A DNA stretch of 8,461 nt, from NCBI GenBank assembly GCA_029940175.1, contig JAOZRM010000140.1:1-8461 (forward strand). Reading direction: 5' to 3'. The notes under the pieces were generated by a model. The model ran no database searches and was not told the origin of the DNA. It was given only the letters and a program-made list of their open reading frames with translations. Origin of the DNA: Candidatus Sabulitectum sp. Lineage in GTDB: Bacteria; Fermentibacterota; Fermentibacteria; Fermentibacterales; JCC-6. Both the position numbers and the translations under genes were made by a program. Positions 1 through 6,026 of this stretch are shown one piece after another; position 1 is the first letter of the stretch; the number at the start of each line of letters is the position of its first letter.

Positions 1-634
1 AATGAGAGAAGAGCATCCGGTTTAATGCATCGTTGTTGTCTTCCGGTTCTACGGGAATAGAAATTGAATCAGTCATGAATTCCGTGAGGAAGTCACCATT
101 CAAATCGTAGGTTGAAATGAACTGTCTCAGTGTGTGTGAAGGTTCACTAATGAATTCATGCCAGCGAACAGCAAATGAAGTTGTTCCGGTAATGGTATGT
201 TGACTTGGCCAGTTTCCGGAGTGGATGAAAATGTGGTTTTGCCAGTTACCCTGCCGGTCATAAAGGCCAAGATCAGTAATGTCCTGAATAATTACAGAGC
301 CATCAGGAAGCAGTTCCATCCACTGTGGATAGGACAGCTCTCCCGGTCCATCTCCTTTTCCCCCGATGTATCCTGCGTACTCCCCTTCCGGTGTGTACTT
401 TCTAAGTTGGGCTCTGGACATGTCCAGTACAAAAATAATGCTGTCTGTTCTTGCTGCGTCAGCTGCATACCCGAATACATAGCAGGAATCTCCAAGCTCC
501 ACGCCAATTGTATCAGTAACAATCAGTTGAATAGTAAGAGAGTCGTTTTCCTCAAGAACCTCTTCAGCTGGCCCTGAATCACAGGCCACCAGAAGCAGTG
601 AAATGATTGCGATTACTCCTGCAGTTGTTTTCAT
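1..634 (-). CDS. Beta-propeller lipoprotein, C-terminal part beyond left edge (partial)
   Basis: The frame is open from an ATG at 634 down to base 2 without a stop (211 codons), so the 3' end is missing. AAGGAG at 650-645 sits 10 bases before the ATG. Residues 1-18 form a lipoprotein signal: MKTT, a hydrophobic run, then the lipobox LVAC with Cys18 as the lipidation site and Asp at +2. The mature part shows repeated short beta-strand units of propeller type: IIFVLDMSRAQLRKYTPEGEY (66-86) followed by GGKGDGPGEL (91-100), then SVIIQDITDLGLYDRQGNW (113-131) and ISTYDLNGDFLTEF (173-186). This pattern is typical of 6-bladed propeller/NHL-like lipoproteins, which are about 350-400 residues, so roughly half is visible. 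It probably sits on the membrane facing the periplasm or outside and binds a protein or glycan partner; the partner is unknown. It follows the two-helix membrane protein after 59 bases and is likely in its operon. Confidence 0.85.
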   Translation of the reverse strand, partial: MKTTAGVIAIISLLLVACDSGPAEEVLEENDSLTIQLIVTDTIGVELGDSCYVFGYAADAARTDSIIFVLDMSRAQLRKYTPEGEYAGYIGGKGDGPGELSYPQWMELLPDGSVIIQDITDLGLYDRQGNWQNHIFIHSGNWPSQHTITGTTSFAVRWHEFISEPSHTLRQFISTYDLNGDFLTEFMTDSISIPVEPEDNNDALNRMLFSH

Positions 635-693
635 GTAGAGATATCTCCTTGGTATTGTTAAAATGCCTGTCTTGAGACGATACAGATAACAGT

Positions 694-1194
694 TTATGTC
701 CACAAGGTAGGTGAATCCATGAGAATCAAAATTTTGTCCGGTTTCTGTCTGTGAACCCTTATCTCAAGCTCCATGTTCTTTTCCAGAGAGGGAACTTTGT
801 GCAAAGGAACTACCATCATGTGTTCTACCTCTCTCAGTGGATGATAGCCGTCATTTACCTCCAGTTTGAATTTCAGGATGGGCATTCCGTTAACCCTTCC
901 ATTTGTTTCAGAGAAATCAAGAATTCTGGCTGTTCCGCAAAGACCGTACTGTATCAATCGTATTCTGTTCCTGTTGCTTACCAGGAAAAGAATGAAAACA
1001 GTGCTGTTTATCAAAAAGAAAAAAGATCCCACGGCGAGAAGAATGAAATTCACAGAAGATCCGTTCATGTTGGAAGAATCATTGCTCAGAAGGAATGATG
1101 CAGCGATAAGTCCAATTCCCGGCAGAGTGAGCAGGAGAGAAACAATTGTATTGAAGTTCCATATCGAGAGATCGTATCTGTTTGCATACTGCAT
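694..1194 (-). CDS. Two-helix inner-membrane protein with DUF3592-like cytoplasmic domain
   Basis: This encodes 166 residues from ATG 1194. Two membrane helices are visible at about 14-36 and 49-73, separated by a polar Ser/Asn-rich loop. The RNRIR stretch right after helix 2 places the C-terminal domain (about 82-160) in the cytoplasm by the positive-inside rule. That domain reads G-TARILDFSETNGRVNGMP, then ILKFKLEV, MVVPLHKVPSL, and ELEIRVHRQKPDKILIL. This resembles the small beta-rich domain of DUF3592-type proteins (G.A.I......V.G.P...l.l.V...V.....G..v.V..dP.....), a family of unknown role; I recognise the pattern but not a specific gene. The start at 1194 was chosen because GGAGG lies just upstream and because the in-frame TTG at 1227 overlaps the -10 box of the predicted promoter and has no ribosome site. 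The beta-propeller lipoprotein gene follows 59 bases downstream on the same strand, without an obvious terminator between. Confidence 0.75.
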   Translation of the reverse strand: MQYANRYDLSIWNFNTIVSLLLTLPGIGLIAASFLLSNDSSNMNGSSVNFILLAVGSFFFLINSTVFILFLVSNRNRIRLIQYGLCGTARILDFSETNGRVNGMPILKFKLEVNDGYHPLREVEHMMVVPLHKVPSLEKNMELEIRVHRQKPDKILILMDSPTLWT

Positions 1195-1198
1195 TATG

Positions 1199-1203
1199 CC
1201 TCC
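1199..1203 (-). promoter_or_regulatory. Ribosome binding site deciding start of the two-helix membrane protein
   Basis: On the minus strand GGAGG is followed by CATA and then ATG at 1194. The 4-base gap is short but this is the only good Shine-Dalgarno match in the region; the TTG at 1227 has none. Confidence 0.6.
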
Positions 1204-1226
1204 GAAGATTTTGTTAAACACAGACA

Positions 1227-1255
1227 ATAATATTAACAGTTGACTGTAAAGTTAA
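1227..1255 (-). promoter_or_regulatory. Sigma70-like promoter for the membrane protein/lipoprotein pair
   Basis: Minus strand: TTAACT (1255-1250, 4 of 6 to the -35 consensus), a 17-base spacer, then TATTAT (1232-1227, 5 of 6 to the -10 consensus). Transcription would begin near 1220, giving a leader of about 26 bases that contains the GGAGG site at 1199-1203. Promoter strength and sigma factor are inferred from consensus only. Confidence 0.5.
1236..1247. repeat. Inverted repeat ACAGT-TG-ACTGT inside the promoter spacer
   Basis: Perfect 5-bp arms around a 2-base centre; counting outward, two of the next three base pairs (1233-1250, 1234-1249) also match. It lies between the -10 and -35 boxes of the minus-strand promoter, where a bound dimeric repressor would block polymerase. 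It is short enough to occur by chance, so an operator role is a suggestion. Confidence 0.3.
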
Positions 1256-1302
1256 GGCCAGTTGTGTGCCGGGGATTTTTCATACATACTACGCTATAAA
1301 CA

Positions 1303-1308
1303 AGGGGG
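1303..1308 (+). promoter_or_regulatory. Ribosome binding site deciding the GTG start of the hybrid kinase
   Basis: AGGGGG (within AAGGGGG) precedes the GTG at 1313 with a 4-base gap (TATA). Starting here gives a protein that begins directly with a signal peptide; the earlier in-frame TTG at 1262 would add 17 mostly polar residues in front of it and lacks a ribosome site. Confidence 0.5.
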
Positions 1309-1312
1309 TATA

Positions 1313-4156
1313 GTGCGTAGTTTTCAGGGGATCCTGTTCACCTTTTTTCTCGCTGCTTTTGCTTCTGCTTCTGCTTCTGCTGATTTGGGTTATCTTTCTC
1401 CCGAGGAAGAACAGTATCTCCGGGATAATCCCGAGATCAATTTTGTGAGTCAGACCAGCTATCCTCCTTTCGAGTTTATAGACGACGCAGGAGAGCGCCA
1501 GGGAATGACCATTGAGCTGGTCAGATGGATGTCTACCGAATTTGGTTTTCAGGCCAGTTTCACAGATATGACTTTTCAGGAAGCTCAGGATGCGGTACTT
1601 AGTGGTGAAGCTGACGTAATTACCAGTTTCTTCTACAGCCAGGCAAGAGATCAAACCTTTGATTTTACAGAATCAATGTTTGAGATTCCCGCCCGTATCT
1701 TTGTTAACTTGTCAACAACAGATATTAACTCCATCACGGATCTTGCTGGAAAAACAGTTGCAGTTCAGCGGGGTGACTACGCCATTGATTTTCTCAGAGC
1801 CGAGGGCATTCAGTGCTCCTTCGTATATGCTGATGATTTCTCTGATGCAACTCACCTGCTGGTGGATGGAAAAGCGGTTGCACTTGTTGGTGACGAGCAG
1901 ATTGTTAAATTTCATCTATATAATTGCAGTCATCTTGGAGACATTAGTGCAGTTGGAGATACTCTTTACGTTGGGCTGAATTGCATGGCTGTTGCACAGG
2001 GTGACAGCCTGTTGTGTTCAATACTGACCAAGGGTATTGACCATGCACTTACAATTGGAATCATTGATGGCATTGCAACCAAATGGCAGAGCAGTCCAAT
2101 AACAGTTTCCGAGAAGCACAGATTTCCTTACAAAGCCCAACTTCTCATTGCTTTCGGAGCGATTCTGATTGCTGGAATTATTGTTTTTTTCTGGAACCTG
2201 AGACTGAGGCATGTGGTTGAACGGAGAACTCTGTCTCTGAAAGAAAGTGAAAAACGACTGGATCAGGCGCTTAATCAAGCGAATCTTGGCTCCTGGGATT
2301 GTGATATTGCAACCGGAGAAGTAATCAACAATGAGCGCTATTCAGTCATGTTCGGCTATTCTCCCGGGGAGATTGATTTTTCATATGACGGTTGGCTGAG
2401 CCTGATTCATCCGGATGACAGGAAAGATATTGAATCCCATATAAAGAAGTTTCTTGAGGAAGATACAGGGCGCTTTGAGCATGAGTACAGAATGAAAACA
2501 AAAGAAGGTGAATGGATATCAGTTCATTCCTGTGGTGGTGTCGTGGAGAGAAGCCACAGTGGAAAACCAGTGAGAATAGCCGGCATACATCAGGATATAA
2601 CAAGAAGGAAGCATTCTGAGCATCTGGCCAGAAAGGCTGTGGACGACTGGGAGAATACCTTTAACGCACTTTCTGAGCTTATTGCAGTTCTTGATGCAGA
2701 TGGGGTTATCATCAGAGTAAACAAAGCCCAGGCTCATATTTTCGGAATGACCCCTGAAGAATGCATAGGTCTTAAATTGTATGCATTAATGCACCCGGAC
2801 AATCCGTCTGGAGAAATCTGCATTCCTGAAATTTCCTCGGGAGAATTTCACTTACCGGAACAGCATGAAGTTTTCCTTAAGAAGTTTGGGTGTTTCCTTG
2901 AAGTGAGTATGTCTGTTTCAAAAGATATTGAGGATGGCTCAGTGAGAATAGTGCACGTTGCAAGGAACATTACAGAGAGAAAGCGGGCAGAACAGAAGCA
3001 GCGGGAAATGGAGGGTAGAGTTCAGCACGCCCAGAAGCTTGAAAGCCTTGGTGTTCTTGCCGGGGGAATTGCTCACGATTTCAACAACATTCTTATGGCA
3101 ATTCGAGGATACACTGATCTTGCGGTCTCGCTTACAAATGAAGGAGATCCCGTTTGCGAATATCTGGAAAAGATTAACAGATCTGTGGGAACTGCAAGTG
3201 AACTCAGTGGTCAGATGCTTGCGTACTCAGGGAAAGGCAATTTCGTTGTTGAAACGGTGTATTTAAACGATATCATCGAAAAGATGAAGCCTATGTTTCA
3301 TATGTCCGTATCCAGAAAGGCTGATCTCGTCTTTCATCTGAAAGAGAACATGCCTTGTATAACAGTTGACAGCACCCAGATGGAACAGGTAATTCTTAAT
3401 CTGGTAACAAACGCATCTGAAGCGATTGGCTCATCAAGAGGAACTATAACCGTAACTACCGGCGTAAAGAGTACATTTGCTCCGGGAAATGCCGAGTCGG
3501 AAGGTACAAAACTTCCTTACGTTTTTCTTCAAGTGAATGACACCGGGTCCGGTATGTCGGATGATGTTTGTCGAAAATTGTTTGAGCCCTTTTTTACCAC
3601 TAAGTTTACTGGACGGGGTCTTGGCATGGCTGTAGTTCAAGGCATTGTTGAGGGGCACAAAGGATTCATTCAGGTTAGCAGCAAAGAGGGTGTTGGGTCT
3701 ACATTGAAAATATTCATCCCCGCTGTGGATGAAGTTGGGAACAATGAAGTATCCTCCTCAGACTCCGTAGATTCTGCTTCAACCCAGGCACCTGCAGGAG
3801 TTCTTCTAGTGGATGATGAGAAGAATATTCTCTTTGTAGGCCAGCTTGCATTGAAGAAATCCGGCTATACAGTTTTTACTGCTGATCATGGTGAAAATGC
3901 AATTAAGATCTACAAAGAGAAGCAGGATGAGATTCAGTGTGTTGTTCTCGATCTTACAATGCCGGTGATGGATGGGGTTGAGTGTTTAAGGGAATTGAAG
4001 ATTCTTGACCCGGACATCAGAGTTATCCTGTCCAGCGGATACAACCAGCAGGATGTTGAAAGCAGAATAAATTCTGATGAAATTGCCGGATATCTCAAGA
4101 AACCCTACGGGCTTAACGCTTTGAGAGCAGTAGTTGGAAAGGTTCTTAAAGGATAA
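1313..4156 (+). CDS. Hybrid sensor histidine kinase with periplasmic solute-binding sensor, two PAS domains and receiver
   Basis: A 947-residue protein from GTG 1313. Signal peptide 1-23 ends in repeated Ala-Ser (likely cleavage ASA|D24). Residues about 31-262 match the SBP_bac_3 amino-acid-binding fold (SYPPFEFIDDAG, ADVITSFFYSQARDQTFDFT, AGKTVAVQRGDYA). One membrane helix follows at 277-297. PAS domains lie at about 318-432 (ends HQDITRRK) and 440-558 (ends ARNITERKRAE). The kinase core is complete: H-box GGIAHDFNN with phospho-acceptor His588, N-box N696/N700, G1 DTGSGM from D743, F-box EPFFTTK from E758, G2 GRGLG from G767. The receiver (about 826-947) has D834/D835, phospho-acceptor D880, S907 and K930. 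Thus a periplasmic small-molecule signal, perhaps an amino acid, plus cytoplasmic cues would drive ATP-dependent His588 phosphorylation and transfer to D880. No Hpt domain or DNA-binding regulator is visible nearby, so the final output is unknown. A promoter is not clear: TTGTGT (1262) -17 bp- CATACT (1285) and a TATAAA at 1295 are weak options. The gene stands alone; the next gene converges on it. Confidence 0.93.
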   Translation: MRSFQGILFTFFLAAFASASASADLGYLSPEEEQYLRDNPEINFVSQTSYPPFEFIDDAGERQGMTIELVRWMSTEFGFQASFTDMTFQEAQDAVLSGEADVITSFFYSQARDQTFDFTESMFEIPARIFVNLSTTDINSITDLAGKTVAVQRGDYAIDFLRAEGIQCSFVYADDFSDATHLLVDGKAVALVGDEQIVKFHLYNCSHLGDISAVGDTLYVGLNCMAVAQGDSLLCSILTKGIDHALTIGIIDGIATKWQSSPITVSEKHRFPYKAQLLIAFGAILIAGIIVFFWNLRLRHVVERRTLSLKESEKRLDQALNQANLGSWDCDIATGEVINNERYSVMFGYSPGEIDFSYDGWLSLIHPDDRKDIESHIKKFLEEDTGRFEHEYRMKTKEGEWISVHSCGGVVERSHSGKPVRIAGIHQDITRRKHSEHLARKAVDDWENTFNALSELIAVLDADGVIIRVNKAQAHIFGMTPEECIGLKLYALMHPDNPSGEICIPEISSGEFHLPEQHEVFLKKFGCFLEVSMSVSKDIEDGSVRIVHVARNITERKRAEQKQREMEGRVQHAQKLESLGVLAGGIAHDFNNILMAIRGYTDLAVSLTNEGDPVCEYLEKINRSVGTASELSGQMLAYSGKGNFVVETVYLNDIIEKMKPMFHMSVSRKADLVFHLKENMPCITVDSTQMEQVILNLVTNASEAIGSSRGTITVTTGVKSTFAPGNAESEGTKLPYVFLQVNDTGSGMSDDVCRKLFEPFFTTKFTGRGLGMAVVQGIVEGHKGFIQVSSKEGVGSTLKIFIPAVDEVGNNEVSSSDSVDSASTQAPAGVLLVDDEKNILFVGQLALKKSGYTVFTADHGENAIKIYKEKQDEIQCVVLDLTMPVMDGVECLRELKILDPDIRVILSSGYNQQDVESRINSDEIAGYLKKPYGLNALRAVVGKVLKG
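1361..1381 (+). repeat. GCTTCT hexanucleotide tandem repeat, 3.5 copies
   Basis: Three tandem GCTTCT units plus GCT encode alternating Ala-Ser at residues 17-23, immediately before the predicted signal-peptidase site of the hybrid kinase. Copy-number slippage would change the signal peptide length by two residues without shifting the frame. Confidence 0.8.
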
Positions 4157-4159
4157 TTG

Positions 4160-4182
4160 TAACTGTGAATAGCAGTCAGTTA
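4160..4182. terminator. Weak stem between convergent genes, possible terminator
   Basis: TAACTG (4160-4165) can pair with CAGTTA (4177-4182) around an 11-base loop, in the 60-base gap between the convergent stop codons at 4156 and 4217. It is AT-rich and has no clear T-run on either strand, so it is a poor intrinsic terminator and may mean nothing. Confidence 0.2.
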
Positions 4183-4216
4183 TCTATACAATACAAACAA
4201 TGAAAATACTCAGGCC

Positions 4217-5932
4217 TCATTCAAGAAGGTGTTCACCTTCCTCTATAACATCGAAAAGACCGATTGTTCCCTGGAAGCTCTCTCCCTCTTCGAACCTGGG
4301 AATACCGCTGACTGTTACAGGTATTTTTTCTCCGTCAGGCCTTATTAGAGTGAGTTGATAGGAACTCCGTTCTCCCATGCTGCGGATCTCTCTTACGCTG
4401 GCTGTTCTGCCCACATCTCTGGAAGAAATGAGAGAACTGATGTTCATCCCTTTCAACTGTTCAGCGGGGATTCCAACAATATTTGAGAAAGCTTTATTGG
4501 CAAAGAGAATATTGTCTGCAGGATCACACATAAGAACACCATGATGCAGGTTGTTAACAACTGTGTTGTAAAGAGATTCAATCCTTTTTCGATTCTGCTC
4601 TGCCCGGTATCTGTCTATGGCCATTGAAATGCTTTTTGCCAGTCCTGAAAAGAGCACAAGATCAGTTTGGGAAAATACATTTTTCATTGTATAGCTTTGA
4701 ACAGCCAGAACACCCCAGATTCCGTCAGGACCTCTAAGTGGTACACCCATCCACTGTTCGCTTGGATTTCCAATAGTAGTGACACTACCATCTGCCGTCA
4801 TCTTGTCAAAAGCATCGTTGTCTACAAGAAGAGGTTTGCCTGTTGTTCTTACGTAGTCAGTGAGACTGCCTTTCATAGATTCTGAGCCTAGAAAGGCTTC
4901 TACATAGTCTTCAATATCAACAGAATAGGGGAATGTGTACGTATCTGTAGTCGGATGATAAAAAGCAAAATACAAATTTGGAGTGTGAATTACCCTGGAC
5001 AACTGATTGTGAATGAACTCAAGAAGATCTCTTAGAGACAGGGTTCGGACTGTCTCTTCGGCAATGGAGTGCAGTACAGCATATACAGACTCTGCTCTCT
5101 GTCTTACAGCAACCTCTTTCAGTAGAAGATCATTTGCTCTCTTGAGCTCAGCAGTCTTTGAATCTATCATACTGTGAAGTTGGTTTTGCAATCTCTTGAG
5201 ATCTTCTTCAACTTGTTTCTTTTCATCAATATCAATTGCTACAACTTCGAAGTAAACTATGTTTCCATCTTTATCCTGCTGGCAGGTGGCAGTAAGGGAA
5301 ACCCAGAAAGGAGAACCATTCTTTCGATGCCATCTTGTTTCAAATCCGTTGACCATTTTGTTTTTGCCAAGAAGAGAGAGAAGATCATCTCGATTGGAGA
5401 GGTTTACCCAGACATCGGAAAGCTGAGCATTATAGAGCTGGTGCTCGTTCTCGTAACCAAGCATTGAAACCAGTCCATTATTCACATAAAGAACAGTGCC
5501 TGCTGCAGCTGATTTGAACACGCCAACAGGAGAATTTCTGTCCAGACTTTCAAGACTGTCAGTGCGATGTACTAGAACTTTCTGGAAAAACAGAAACTCA
5601 GTTACATCCTTGAAAGAACAGATGTATTTTTTCTCTTCTCCCTCTCCTGTGGCAATGAGCTTTACCCTAAACTCCCTGCGATCACCATCTGAGACGTAGG
5701 CAACACTGCAGGCGCCTGTTCCGTTTTCCATCTCGACAGAGATCATCATTTCAGAAAGAAAGTCTATTCCGCTTGTCATAAGAGAAAGTAGATCCGAAAG
5801 AGAATAATCTTTACAGGAGTTGAAAAATTTTGAGAAAGACAGGTTACAGTCTAAGAAATTCAATTGATGGTCATAGACCCCGATGCCTGTTTCATCCTGC
5901 TCTCTGGCAAAAATTTCGAATGGGCTTTGCAT
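4217..5932 (-). CDS. Soluble PAS-PAS-GAF-PAS multi-sensor protein without output domain
   Basis: A 571-residue protein from ATG 5932; AAGGAGGAG at 5949-5941 lies 8 bases upstream, a strong ribosome site. There is no signal peptide or membrane helix, so it should be cytoplasmic. Domains in order: a divergent PAS (about 10-115, closing with KYICSFKDVTEF), a clearer PAS (about 125-240; NSPVGVFK, GFETRWHRKNGSPFWVSL, closing VAIDIDEKKQ), a helical coiled-coil stretch (about 236-285, SKTAELKRANDLLLKEV), a GAF domain (about 286-440; QWMGVPLRGPDGIWGVLAVQ at 393-412), and a third PAS (about 450-563; NNLHHGVLMCDPADNILFAN, closing GLFDV). The protein then stops at EHLLE. Such sensor strings normally lead into HisKA/HATPase, GGDEF or another effector; none is present, nor is there a broken one downstream, where the hybrid kinase ends on the other strand. 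It may act by binding and tuning a partner kinase. It lies downstream of the RND gene but behind a strong terminator, so it probably has its own promoter, which I could not identify confidently. Confidence 0.85.
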   Translation of the reverse strand: MQSPFEIFAREQDETGIGVYDHQLNFLDCNLSFSKFFNSCKDYSLSDLLSLMTSGIDFLSEMMISVEMENGTGACSVAYVSDGDRREFRVKLIATGEGEEKKYICSFKDVTEFLFFQKVLVHRTDSLESLDRNSPVGVFKSAAAGTVLYVNNGLVSMLGYENEHQLYNAQLSDVWVNLSNRDDLLSLLGKNKMVNGFETRWHRKNGSPFWVSLTATCQQDKDGNIVYFEVVAIDIDEKKQVEEDLKRLQNQLHSMIDSKTAELKRANDLLLKEVAVRQRAESVYAVLHSIAEETVRTLSLRDLLEFIHNQLSRVIHTPNLYFAFYHPTTDTYTFPYSVDIEDYVEAFLGSESMKGSLTDYVRTTGKPLLVDNDAFDKMTADGSVTTIGNPSEQWMGVPLRGPDGIWGVLAVQSYTMKNVFSQTDLVLFSGLAKSISMAIDRYRAEQNRKRIESLYNTVVNNLHHGVLMCDPADNILFANKAFSNIVGIPAEQLKGMNISSLISSRDVGRTASVREIRSMGERSSYQLTLIRPDGEKIPVTVSGIPRFEEGESFQGTIGLFDVIEEGEHLLE

Positions 5933-5983
5933 ACTGCGTACTCCTCCTTCCTATAATGTACCTATGTCAGGCGCAAGAAGGAA

Positions 5984-6010
5984 GCCCCTGCAGGAGAATA
6001 CTGCAGGGGC
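5984..6010 (-). terminator. Rho-independent terminator of the RND gene
   Basis: Perfect 10-bp arms (GCCCCTGCAG / CTGCAGGGGC) with a 7-base loop, 16 bases after the RND stop codon. On the minus strand the stem is followed by TTCCTTCTT, a moderately T-rich tail. The GC-rich stem and position make it a convincing terminator separating the pump gene from the PAS/GAF gene; the plus-strand side lacks a T tail. Confidence 0.85.
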
Positions 6011-6026
6011 CTGGAAACACTTCCGT

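Noticed and set aside
197..577. Plus-strand open frame of 126 codons
   Set aside because: It lies antisense to the lipoprotein gene, has no recognisable domain or ribosome site, and the minus-strand frame has signal peptide, lipobox and propeller motifs.
1225..1227. TTG as start of the two-helix membrane protein
   Set aside because: It overlaps the likely -10 box and has no Shine-Dalgarno match, while ATG 1194 has GGAGG upstream.
751..1243. Two overlapping plus-strand open frames antisense to the membrane protein gene
   Set aside because: Their low-complexity translations match no family pattern, whereas the minus-strand frame has two clean helices and a soluble domain.
1262..1264. TTG as start of the hybrid kinase
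   Set aside because: It has no ribosome site and would put 17 residues before the signal peptide; GTG 1313 has a G-rich ribosome site and starts at the signal peptide.
1240..1268. TTGACT as the -35 of a plus-strand promoter for the kinase
   Set aside because: No acceptable -10 lies 16-18 bases downstream, and the bases are part of the palindrome in the minus-strand promoter spacer.
5933..5983. Promoter for the PAS/GAF gene (TATAGG/ATTATA-like boxes)
   Set aside because: A promoter is expected here because of the upstream terminator, but no -35/-10 pair with proper spacing was convincing.
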